DNA of 64,000 bases, from NCBI GenBank assembly GCA_030068145.1, contig JAPJBO010000022.1, positions 521,001-585,000 of the forward strand. Reading direction: 5' to 3'. The notes beneath the pieces were generated by a model. The model had not been told where the DNA came from. It worked only from the letters and a program-made list of their open reading frames with translations, and searched no databases. Numbering within the stretch: position 1 is the stretch's first letter; each line of letters opens with the position of its first letter. This DNA comes from Diplonema papillatum (lineage: Eukaryota; Euglenozoa; Diplonemea; Diplonemida; Diplonemidae). The translations under genes and the position numbers were made by a program. Below, piece by piece: positions 29,735-40,203 of the stretch.

Positions 29735-32327
29735 ATGGCGCGCGGGCAGCTGCCACTGCGTGTTGCTTTGGCGGGCGCGGCGCTGCTGTGCGTCGGGATG
29801 ACAGCGACAACGATCTGGACGGCAGCAGCGATCATGTCTCACCGGTCGGTTTCACAAGCAAGGGAGGACCAGCTAGTCGGTGCGTCCAGGCACGTTGAAG
29901 AGACAGTCCTTGCATATTTCAAGACGGCGAGCAAGCACGCGTTGGCCATGCAGATGATGTACAAGACTGCGTACGCACGCGACGCGAACGAAACCATCAG
30001 CCGAGTGAAACAAGACTTCGGCACGAGCTTTTGGACAGCGTTCGACCAGAACTCGCAGCTTTCGTCGGTGACCATATCTTACCTCCGCCACCCGGACATC
30101 GTCGCGCGGCAGCATGGGGACAACCGATACTGTGACGTCGACGTGCTCACGATCGGCAAGCAGCTCGTCGTTTACGCGACTCCGGCGACGTCCGGTGTCG
30201 TCCCTCCTGTTAACTGCTCGGAGTTGGGTGATATCTCGTGCTTGGAAGGCTCGATCGCCATCAGCTTCATCGCCGGCAAACAGAATTGGTCGGAACCGTT
30301 GCAGCCCCGGGGGGTGTACACCTACTCGGAGTGCGCCGCGTGGGTGGGGAACAGCATCTCCCTGTGGTCCCGAGAAGGCATACCGGGCAACCTCACCGCC
30401 CGCGACACAGGCATCCGCGAGCCCACGTGGAACCCCATCCTGGTGCACGTCGGGGCGCAAATCTACAAAAAAGTCAATTTCGATGTTCCGGGACCCGCGT
30501 GGGCTCCGAACTCAGCCGTCGGGAGCCTGGCACAACTGGTGGCGGGCCAGGGGTACATGGGAGAAGCTCCCTTGGAAGGCTTGCTCCAGCTGGCCGCAGC
30601 GGCCAGCGAGTACGAAGACGTGCTGTTCGTGTTGACCGACGACGCGTACCTGCTGGCAACGTCCGACGCACGGCAGCCGTCCCTTCAGAAGAATGCCGAA
30701 GGCAACGTTGTGGGCCTGGTTCCGGCGTCCAACGCTTCGCTCGTGATGGACCCATATCTGTCAGTCTCAAGGGAGCTGATCCGACGATACTGCCACAGGT
30801 CTGCAGGCATAGAGTACTGCGATTGGTCCCAAGTTCCGCAGATGCTGACTATCGGTAGCTCCTTGGTCGCACCCCGATACCTCGAGGATCCCCATGCTGC
30901 CAGCTTGAACCTGCTGCTCGTGACACTGGTAAGCACCTACGAAATCCAGAAACCTGCTGTAGAGCTCAACATCAACCTTGCAATCATCAGCGGCTCGATT
31001 CTGCTCTTCTTCAGCATCTTATCCATGGCTGTGGCGGAGGCCTTCATCCGACCGTTCAATGAATTCGCAGTGAAGCTGACCGACGCCAGCCAGATGTCCG
31101 ACCTTTCCAACGCAAGGGCCGTCAGCATCTTGAAGGAGCTCTTTGCCATGCAGTTGGCATTGCAGGAGCTGATTCGAATGTTGGTCGAATACAAGTCGTT
31201 TTTGCCCGCCACCTTGTTCCAAGACAAGGATCCTTCAGAAGACTGTTCGGACAGCAGCTTTCTGTCAGTCTCCAGCAGCAGGCGGCAGTCCTCCAGGAAC
31301 CCGTCGAGGTTCGGCATACGGAAGGATGATGTCGAGACACGGGCGAGTGCTTCGAAGTCATCGGGCAACGTCGGCGATGCTTTGACGGCATCCGACATGA
31401 ACGCATTGACGGCTGTCGCAGATGTGACCGCTTGTGCCAACCCTCTGGTCCCCATGAAACACAACAGTATTGGCCGCGGTTCAGGTCGGAAACCTGTCAA
31501 CGCGAATCCCCGAGGAAGCGGGAGCCCGCACAACAACAATCGCCGTCGCAGCGCTGTCGACGGAGGCATCGACACACGCAGGGCTCTGCGGAGCAAGGTC
31601 GTCACCATCCTCGCCCTCAATATGAAGGGCTGGACGGCGACTGCCCGTGCTATATCCGTCGAGAAACTTGTCACCGACCTTGGCACCATGGTAAGCGTGG
31701 TCACGCGGTGCATTGATAAAAAGGGCAGCATTGATCGTTTCAATGGTGATCACATCATGGTCAGCTGGAATGCTATCGGGCAGGCATGCTCCTTTGTTAT
31801 TGTTATCACAAAAACATCGACCTGCAGTTGCACAGCTTAGATCGTTTAGATTGTGTCAGCCAGGCCTCAAAGTCAAGAGAAGGAGCGTTCACGGTGTCCA
31901 GCCTCAGAAGCTGGGGATCAAAAAGCGCGCCGGACCAACCGAAAAGCGGGTGGGGGCACCCGCTTTTTGTCCAGCATTCCAAAGAAAAGCTTAACACACA
32001 CAGTGCACATCGGCTATCGCGGGTGCCCAGGGATACAACATCGCGAAGAGCTTGGTCGCCAGCGACCTCGACTTTGCTGCGAATGGGATAGCCTGCGGAA
32101 TGGCAATGGGCTCTCTCTTGGTCGGCATTTCGGGGGACCAAACAACGCGGGCGTTCAACCTAGTAGGCCCCGCTGTGTCGGTGGCGTGGCAGATGTCAAC
32201 GATGGCTGGTGCATACTGCGGGCAACGTTCTTTTGAGTTAGTAATCGCGCACAGCCTCTTCATCGACGTGCAGCTCCAGTATGTCTCCTCTCGTGTCGGT
32301 TTCCTGAGGGTTCTCATTGCCTCTTAG
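29735..32327 (+). CDS. Two-TM receptor-like protein with degenerate class III nucleotide-cyclase domain (two exons, 3' end uncertain)
   Basis: Exon 1 is 29,735-31,795 and exon 2 starts at 32,004; the 208-bp intron is GT-AG and phase 0, and joining restores the cyclase fold. Residues 9-33 form a membrane anchor. A Cys-containing region of about 370 residues follows (probable extracellular sensor), then a second membrane segment (about 411-435) leading to a HAMP-like RPFNEFAVKLTDAS, a helix ending YKSFLPATLF, and a Ser/Arg-rich linker. The cyclase domain begins at about 623 (VTILALNMKGW). Usual catalytic residues are changed: the first metal Asp is Asn629, and in exon 2 the segment RAFNLVGPAVSVAWQMS has Pro, Ser and Gln where active enzymes carry Asp, Asn and Arg. 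The GDH metal site (Asp672) remains. It may be a pseudoenzyme partner. The frame stops at 32,327, short of the usual domain end, so a further intron is likely. Confidence 0.7.
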
Positions 32328-33034
32328 GAAAAAATTGAGAGGTTGTAACGGCATGGACGTAAAGACAAGCACTGGTAACAATTGGCTTGAGAGGATGGGA
32401 ACCTGCGTTGTAGGAAATGCTAACCAAGGCGAACTACGGGAGCGGGAACTGCCTCGGAGTATTTTAACTCGGTGGTGGCACCGTTCGACCTTCGAGTTCC
32501 CTTGTTCCTCGCAAATCCGCTTTGCAATTTCCCGACGTAGCCGTCTTGTTAGTTAGTCGCTTCGTTTTGTGAGAAGTAGCTATGAAATGCTCTCCAGACT
32601 TCAAGGCTGCTCCCTGAAGCACGGCAAGAAACGAAAAAGACAGAACCTCCCGCTCCCCTCATGAGAGGCAGCGTTCTGCTGATGATGGCCCGCCTTAGGT
32701 GTCCGTGGCTTAAACGACCGAAACAGAATAGTATTATAGTGCGTTGCTTAGGGTAGTCGAAGGCCTGACAATCACACCAATGCAACAAATTGACGACCGA
32801 AACACGGTGCAAACTAAGCTTCGTCCCCGGGTATGGCGAAACGAAGGGGCAGTTAGCTTCGTCCCCGGGTATGGCGAAACGAAGGGGCAGTTAGCTTCGT
32901 CCCCGGGTATGGCGAAACGACGGGGAACTGGCCACAGACCACACCCTTGTAGTTGTATTGTTTCTCCCCTTCTGCTCCGCAGACGACACAAGGGTCCCCC
33001 GGGTTGGTTCAAACCAGCAACACACTTTCACAGA
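32328..33034. other. Intergenic with a 38-bp tandem repeat
   Basis: No gene recognised. The only clear structure is a triplicated 38-bp unit at 32,818-32,931 shortly before the ORF at 33,035. Confidence 0.45.
32818..32931. repeat. 38-bp tandem repeat, three units
   Basis: Unit begins GCTTCGTCCCCGGGTATGGC and continues GAAACGAAGGGGCAGTTA. The first two copies are identical and the third decays after GAAACGA. Each unit can fold on itself (TTCGTCCCC against GGGGACGAA-like ends: CTTCG and CGAAG). Confidence 0.8.
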
Positions 33035-33367
33035 ATGGAGGCGGTGAAGGTCGGCAGGTTGTTCTGCGCCAAGTTTTCGGATTTCCGCGAGTACTCGGAG
33101 TCGATGCCATTTTACCTTGTGGCAGGAATAAAGGAACTCGACGAGCGCGACAACGAGGAGTGGATGTACGAAATACAGGGCCTGAATGATCGGATCGAAA
33201 TCACTACTCTCGCCGAACTGCTTGAGTCCGTCGTGGATGAAACAACCTTCAGCGCCGCGAAGGAGCCGATAAAAGAAGCGTGTGGTGCAGTCGGAAAGGC
33301 GCATCTGGGGCCTTTGCTCACCGAGTGTTATGCCAACTTCCGCAGTCGCTGTATTTGCAAGATGTGA
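33035..33367 (+). CDS. Small uncharacterised acidic protein
   Basis: 110 aa from the ATG at 33,035. The frame runs upstream to 32,744 but through the 38-bp repeats, so the later start is preferred. The sequence is well mixed and acidic (KELDERDNEEWMYEIQGLND, TTLAELLESVVDE), with predicted helices and no membrane segment, and ends with FRSRCICKM. No family recognised. A downstream in-frame stop is followed by about 1.5 kb without genes. It could be a stand-alone gene or the last exon of one. Confidence 0.45.
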   Translation: MEAVKVGRLFCAKFSDFREYSESMPFYLVAGIKELDERDNEEWMYEIQGLNDRIEITTLAELLESVVDETTFSAAKEPIKEACGAVGKAHLGPLLTECYANFRSRCICKM

Positions 33368-34900
33368 TGGAAGCCGAGTGGACGCCACTATGGAACACAA
33401 CCTCGACCTGAGCAGCCGAGCGAGGAGAGCAGCCATCTAGCAAATGACGATGCCCCCCTCTTTATTTTGTTCGGATGAATTGGTTGTTGGACCTGCGCTT
33501 CGCCTTCAGCAGCCTCGCAATTACGTTCTGCAATAATCTGTTTGGTGGCTGTGTCTATTGATCGCCACCGAACCAGAGTGGCCGCGCTAGAGATTATCTG
33601 ATGCAGATGAAGGCAATTTTATCTTCGGAAAAAGTGTTCCAGGAATCGCGTGAAAGAGAGGTATTTCCAAAAACAGAAGTTGGACACCTGTAGAGCAGGT
33701 TGGTGCTACTGTCTGCCTCAAGGACCCATCGTGGGGATGTGAACTACCGTTGTAATTTGTATGCCCCGTCGATCGCCACCTCTTTGCATCCCCTTTGGCT
33801 CTCGCGCACCAACAGCCACATACCAAACTTCACGCTTTTGGAAACCTTCGCGATAAAGGATAATCCCTGGCTCAGGCACAAAAACAACGCTGCGCACCCC
33901 CTGCCACGGTACGAATCGAAGGAGCATAGCCCTTACCCCGATCAGTCCATCCCTCTCCTGCTTCCGCCACCATCGGCTCTCGGAGTAACGCAGCAGCTGC
34001 GCAACCGCGCCGGACGACCTCGACGGAGGTGTCTTTGCGCCAATGCTGTCACATTTCCGCAAAAGAAAATGACGAACACCCACAACCGGACTTTATATGA
34101 TGACTCGTGAGGATTCTTTGTGTGATCCCGGAAGCTTTCGACAGGGCCGGCGACCCGTACTCGCCCAGCACTGCTGTTGAAATCCTGCTGCCTTTACCAC
34201 CTCAACAATAATAAATTAGTTGTCGACAACGAACAAGTAAAAGAGTAAAACAAAATGTTGTCAGTTATACAAAACTACGCGCTTCTTTCCTTTGGCCACT
34301 CCCTCGGCATGTTCATCGCTTTACCGCAGTAGAATCATGAGGTGAAGTTGGTCTTCGGCTCCTGCTGCCGAAGCCCATGTTGGCACCCTTACCAACCGGC
34401 GACGAGGTGCGACTTTCCGTCGTCTGCCTTCAGGGATGGATATGCCGCGCCGTCTTTCGTTGACGCGCGCGTGTTTGTATATTTTGTGCAGGCACACCGC
34501 ACTTACTCACGCTACACCATCCATCACAGGGTTGTCGTACGCCCTCTGTGGACATGTACCACTTTGCCCTTAGTGCTTGATGGCGTACCATCGCTGTGTA
34601 CAACACAGCTACATAGTCACTGTACAGCAACGTAGCATAGCAAGGCCTCCATTTCCTGTACAACTTACCGCAACGAATTTGTACCCGTATCTCTTTCTCT
34701 CCACATCAATGCCCAAACGCAAGGCACCCGGCGTGCAAGCCATGACATTGATTCACGTCAGCATTCTTCCAAGGGATAAAGCTCCCGGTTTTCAAAACCT
34801 GGTTGTTTCTTTTGAGTTCTTCTTTGATTTCTGGTGGATACACCGACTTTTATTGGATTGTCCGGTGGTTGGTGGCATTTTCCCGCGTGGTTCACGTATC
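33368..34900. other. Intergenic, no gene recognised
   Basis: Frames on both strands overlap without a clear domain. No strong repeat is visible until the ~202-bp tandem units start near 34,905. Confidence 0.35.
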
Positions 34901-34904
34901 AGAC

Positions 34905-35425
34905 CTTTTTCGACGATTTTTTGCTCGCTTTCAGCTCCGATGAAGAGATCTGTGAAGAATCGACTCGGGGAATAAAGGTGTGCGTGGTTCGTGGACCCTT
35001 CCAAGTTGCAGGGCACCGGGCGTGGAAACTACCAGGTAAACACTGGCGAGGTGGGAATCGATCCTCTGGTTGGTGGTTTTTCTTCGCTGGTCCATGTAGC
35101 ACACCTTTTTCTACGATTTTTTGCTCGCTTTCAGCTCCGATGAAGAGATCCGTGAAAAGTAGACTCGGAGATCAAAATCATGTGTGTGGTTCGTGGGTCC
35201 CTGCGAGGTTCAGGGCACCGGGCGAGGAGATAACCAGGTTTTCACTGGGAAGGGCGGGAATCGACTCCCTGGGTGGTGAAGTTTCTTCGCTGGTCCAAGA
35301 CACAGCACTTTTTCGACGAAATTTTGCTCTCCTTCAGCTCCGATGAGGAGATCCGTGAAAAATAGCCCCGGGGACCAGTACGTAAGTGCGTGGTTCGTGG
35401 GTCCTTCACAAGATGCAGTGCACCA
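34905..35425. repeat. ~202-bp tandem repeat, 2.5 units
   Basis: The marker CGATTTTTTGCTCGCTTTCA starts near 34,913 and 35,116, and a variant near 35,316. Each unit includes AGCTCCGATGAAGAGATC, GTGTGGTTCGTGG, GGCACCGGGCG, a GGGAATCGA box and TTCTTCGCTGGTCCA. A reverse-oriented fragment (GATCTTTTCATCGGAGCTGA) lies at about 35,728-35,750, and a related scrap (GATCTCATCGGAGCTGC) at about 60,853. So the unit is also dispersed. Confidence 0.75.
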
Positions 35426-38360
35426 GGCTATCTGCAGCCCATCCGCGACCACAAGGAAAAGCGAACCAAAACACCGCTACCATAGACCCAAGCCAAAAGG
35501 TCGAACCTACCGGCGCAATTATGTTCCCTCGTCGGATGCAAGAGGCAAAAAACCGGTGACTCTGGAGAAAACCCGGAGAAAAAACCCCACCTGCGGGCAT
35601 CGACTCTGGTGAAATTTTCCATATTTTCCAACGCTTATTTCCGTTTTCACGATTTCCATTTCCACATGTGTCAACGTCCCGAACACTGCCACGTTCATGC
35701 TTTTTCGTCCTTGGCTCCATTTTCGCAGATCTTTTCATCGGAGCTGATATCGAGCAATTATTCGTCGAAAAGGGTCTGTGGACCGGCTTCCAGGAGCCAG
35801 AAATGGCCGGATCAGGCCCAGGAGAAGCCACCACAGATTCCGAAAGGGCTTCTGGGGGAAGGGGGGGGGTGCAAACTGAAAAGAAGTTGCTCAAAAGTCC
35901 TCATTCGAGGCTTAAATTGCAGTTGCAACACGTTTTTTTCACTTTTTTGAGCTTTTTTGGGTATGCTAGTTGAATTTTGTTTCCAGCCTTTCTGTGCCAT
36001 TCTGAGCCACTCAGTGGCTCAGAATGGCAGCCACCGGTGGCTATACCCCACACTGGCAGAAGTGACCCCTGCACCAGTGAATAAAGAGCCAGAATCGTTG
36101 CTGACCCAGGCCTCTGCACCAACCGCAAAGGCAGGAAAAGTGCGAAAGGCCGCTGCTGCTGGTCTCTCGAGCTTGGCTTCACGGTAGGTGACTATCCGCC
36201 AAGAAGACGTGTACTAGTAATTATTCGTCTTTGGGCAGCATGCCGATTTTTTTTTTTTGCATCGTTGCAAGAGGGTCCCGGCCCCCGAGAGATAGGGATA
36301 TGTGCGCTCCCCCTAGACCACGCGAAGAAGAAAAACAAAATGCGCAACCCCGGGAATAGTAGCCTTAAAAAAACCCAAAAAGAAAACACGGAATTCTTTG
36401 CTAAATTCCTGTTCGAAGGACAAGTTGAAAACAAAAAAATTGAAATGTATAAGCATACCTACTACCCGCATACCTACCCGCCTCACAGCCTCAATGGTCA
36501 ACCGGAGACCCTAAAACACCGAACCTCTAAACCACTATAAATGCCCAAAAACAAAAACGAACTTTCACTCTAAAAAAGAACAGAAACCGTCTGCCTTGTC
36601 GGAACTGTGTTTAGGTCCTGACCGAGTCTGACCGAGCTGACCGGATCTGGGAGGGGGGCGTCCATAATACCTAGGTCCCTGGTCGTTGGAGTAGTTGTAG
36701 TAGTAGTAGTAGTTTAAACTTGATATGCAGCAACAATCTGTGACGATAGACTGCACTATATTAGAGTAAGTGAGGTGGCACTGCTCATTCCTGTCAGTCT
36801 CACAACCGACTGCTGCCCCAATCTCATCACTAAAACGAAAGAAAAAAACAAACCGCCAAAAGAAAAGGATCTATCTCTCTGTCTCTTCCTCTCTCTTACA
36901 CTTGAATGCCTGACGTTTCTTCCGAGACGATCTGGCCATTCGAACGGACTTTCTCACCATTCAGCAATACCTGTTTCCTCTAACATCTCACTCACCGAGC
37001 ATGTTGAGAGGACGCCGACCGCAAATTTGTTTTCGATCCTCAATTCCGCTTCGCATCCAAAGGGAGTCGTCGGGAAAGGGGAAAGGGGGTGTACCGCAGA
37101 CATAATACTATGGAACCCAGGTGTCGTTTGTGTATTGGATCGCAGATCTGCAAAGTCAACATCCCTCATACTCAAGGAAAAATTGTAAAAGGGAAACAGG
37201 CGATAAATCACACGATCCACAGGTAAGTCTGGGTTTAGTGTCGGGTAAGCGGTCAGCAACAAAAAAGACCCTTTGTTGTTGCCCGTTTTCCATCGGATTG
37301 TGCACCTGGCGGCCCTCAGAGTGTTTCTGTCAAATATGTAGGGGCATGTGGATAATGGCCGAAACCACCAGTGACCAACAACAAAGGTACACACCCGTGT
37401 AATCACAACTTTCAAGAACTCAGAGCACAAAGGATATCTTCCCATATTGCCAAAGGCCACCCGGAGACTGTAAACTCTCGGAGTTCCAAGCGAACTTTCA
37501 CTCTAAATAAACGCCTGCGCTTCGTAGCAAGTGCTTGCGGAGGCTGCCAAAGTGGTCTTCATCAGTATGTCGGCAAGAGTCCAGATCGCGAACAACAGCG
37601 CGATTCTGGGTTCATGAGCCGGTCCACCCTACTCCTGGAACTGCATCGACTTGCTGCTGCTGTCCATCACAGTACCGTTTCACAGTCTATCAACAGGGGA
37701 GGGGCAGTAGACTGCTAAACACAAAAGCCCTTTGGAAGGCTCAAATATTTAGCCTTTCTTTTCCGCGCCTGCTCTTTCCGTTTTCCTCTTTGCCTCTTGC
37801 CTTTCCCATTTCTTGTTCTTCTCACCGAACAACTCCTTTCATATCCGATGGTGACGCTCTTTTAGAGGCAAATACGGACGGCGTTCGGTGTGTATTGTGC
37901 AACCTAGGTAGCTTTCGACAAAGGTCAAGGTGCCATGTGTAGGTGCACTAGATGCAGGTCGGGCCCATAATCCTTTGGGTTCAGGGCGGTGCAGTAGTCC
38001 CGACAGGTACGTGGTATGAATGTTGAATGTACACCCGGTTGAAAGGTGCATCGCACTTCGCACTTACTCGAGGTCTTGTAGAAGTACGGGAAGAAACCGG
38101 AAACTACGCACGAAGACCTGAAGGGAGTTTCTCCTCTTCGTATTGACTGACGAGAACTTGAAGAAAGGGAGAAGTAACAATACGTCTTTGTAACACTAGC
38201 GCAAGGGAATGTTGAGTGACTGCCTTAACTCGGCGAAACGAGCTTGGGCGAGGTCACCGGGGATCAGGGTGGGTGGAAAATCCTTACTCTAGGGGTCTTT
38301 AAAAGTTGGATGTTGGGGCGGAAAACCCGGTGTCAGCCAAAAACCCGGTGTGAGGTCAAA
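35426..38360. other. Intergenic, repeat fragments and palindromes only
   Basis: About 2.9 kb with no supportable gene. Contents: the inverted fragment near 35,728, palindromes at 35,995-36,042, a short TAG trinucleotide run near 36,697-36,713, and a weak MITE-like scrap at about 37,205-37,260 (CACAGGTAAGTCTGGGTTTA resembles the complement of the MITE interior). Confidence 0.4.
35995..36042. repeat. 35-bp perfect palindrome beside a 14-bp palindrome
   Basis: TGCCATTCTGAGCCACT (35,995-36,011) is the exact complement of 36,013-36,029 with a single-base centre. It runs into AGCCACCGGTGGCT (36,029-36,042), also perfect. Such a compact pair is a likely cruciform or hairpin site. Confidence 0.8.
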
Positions 38361-38457
38361 AATACTCGAGGGACTGCCTTGTGCTCATTTCGAAGGAGGC
38401 TAGAGGGGGAGAAAACAATACAACTACAAAGTGGGTCTTTTTTGTTGAACGCTTACG
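38361..38457 (+). mobile_element. MITE family copy 3, cut at the retroelement junction
   Basis: Begins AATACTCGAGGGACTGCC and matches the other copies through TTTTTTGTTGAACGCTTACG, then stops at 38,457 where the coding part of the tyrosine-recombinase retroelement begins. A 19-bp string from this point (TTTTTGTTGAACGCTTACG) recurs at 45,987-46,005, immediately before the upstream gag-like ATG. Confidence 0.65.
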
Positions 38458-38459
38458 CA

Positions 38460-40193
38460 TCAGGACCCCCAGGGACCACGCAGTGGCACACCAAATCTGA
38501 GGGCGGAGCAAGATCCTCTGCATGGGGCGACCAGACACTCTCTGGCGTGTCGCTCCACCCCGCGGGTAGGGTCGGCCCTTTGCGCATCGGTCGGAGCCCA
38601 CTCGGCACTGATGACAAGGCCGGCAGCCCGTGCGGCGTCGAATATCCTCGTCAAAAGCACGTGGGCCGCGAAATTCTTCGAGTGTCCCTTGTTGAGACAG
38701 TGGACCGCCGGGAGGTTGTCTACCATGAGCCTTACGCGGACGTCCGAATGGAAACTGGCGGTCATCTCGATGCCCCGAAGGACTGCAAAGAGTTCCTTCA
38801 AAAAGATGTGGGTGTGACTCAACTCCACAAAGGGGCCCTGTGACACGCGCTCAGATTCCCCTTCGAGGACCGCAGCCCACCATTTGGACGAGGCGTCTGT
38901 CCAGAGAGTGACCGACGAGGGAAAGGATATTGACCGACTGACCCAGCGATTCTCTTCGACCAGGGAAACAAGATGCTCGACCTCACGCACCGTCGAGGGC
39001 GGAACAGCCCTCGTTATATCCCAGGCAGCTGGATCCGATGCCAGAGTTGAGGCCAGCCTCTGCAGGAACGACAAAGAACATCGGGCGTAGGCCAGTTGGA
39101 AACGCGTCGTCAGACCAAAGATCTGAACACCCGATAGAACTGGCGAGGGGACACACATCCAAGCCGAACCATGGCGAACTCGGGGGAACCAAGCAGTTTC
39201 GACACCCCACGATTCTGCCATCCCATACCGCGGGGCGGTCGAACCGGGAGAGTTCGAAATGGAGTCCTAGGAGGTCGAACTCTCTGAGGGGGGCCCCAAA
39301 CTGCTCGTCGTCTTCGTTGAGCTCGCAGTTAACGTCCTTGCAGCGTTGCAAGAAAGAGTCGAACCGCGAAGTTGCCTCCCGCAACGAGCTTCCCACGACG
39401 ACAAAGTTGTCCACCCAGGGTAGACCGTCAGCATCCGGTAGGAGCACCCGGGAGGCCCTCTGAGCTATCGCCGGCGCCCAGCTCCAGCCCATGCACATGG
39501 CGGCGAGTTGTGCCTGTACAAAACGGCCCCGCGGCCCTGCCAGGTGCATGCCAAAATACGGTCGGATGTCTGCGTCGAGCCGGAACTGATAAGAATAGCT
39601 CCGGGCGTCCGCAAGAAACACCACCGATGAGGCCAACACGCGGTCGATCACCTCGTGAACCGAAGGGAGCAGCATTGGAGGCGGGCGCGCCATGATCGCG
39701 TTGAGCTTGCGACTGTCACACACAAACCTCTGCCCGACAGTGAAAGCGGGGAGGACAACCCTCAACCCGTCCGATGCGACCTCTGCCACGCCATATCTCA
39801 CCAGATCTGGGAGGTGGCGTAGCATGCGTCTCGACGTCGTTCGCGTGATCGCCGATGCCATCAGCGCTTCCTCCGCCCCCGGGAGCAGGGCAGATCGGAA
39901 GGATCCCCACGAACGGACCACGTCCAGCACACCGCCCCCCGGCTGTCCAGCGCTGTCAATCTCTCAAGGTCCATGAACGATGACGAGATGGGCGCGAGAG
40001 CCTCGCCGATTCTGCGTTGTGTAGGGACGGCCGTGAGGTTGTTGATGAGGAGTTCACCCCCGTATGCAACACCAACAAAGGGAGTGAACATCGAGGGGGG
40101 CAAGTCTTCCTCGGGTCCTTCTCCCGGCCCCTGGTAGAACGTAGCCAAGGGTCGGGGAACTTCTTTGGCGGCTTGAACGGGAAAGGGGGCTCA
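38460..40193 (-). pseudogene. Reverse transcriptase-RNase H of a tyrosine-recombinase (DIRS/VIPER-like) retroelement, frameshifted
   Basis: Read on the minus strand downstream of the recombinase. Frame 1 (40,193 to about 39,940) holds MFTPFVGVAYGGELLINNLT. The frame changes at a six-C run (39,935-39,940), after which the RT palm is clear: VCDSRKLNA, motif A FLADARSYSYQFRLD, motif B AAMCMGWSWAPA and motif C PWVDNFVVVG (39,392-39,424), where the second Asp of the usual pair is Asn. A second shift near 39,210 leads to RNase H: VTLWTDASSKWWAAV, KELFAVLRGIEM and RLMVDNLPAVHCLN, keeping D-E-D. No methyltransferase domain is seen, which argues against DIRS1 proper. Two frameshifts make this copy probably inactive, unless one is programmed or an assembly error. 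Confidence 0.8.
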
Positions 40194-40203
40194 AGACAAA
40201 GGG

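Noticed and set aside
30937-31743. 268-codon minus-strand frame opposite the cyclase-like gene
   Set aside because: The sense strand has membrane segments, a linker and a recognisable cyclase domain; the antisense has none.
32744-33034. N-terminal extension of the small ORF at 33,035
   Set aside because: It runs through three 38-bp tandem repeats, so it is more likely non-coding.
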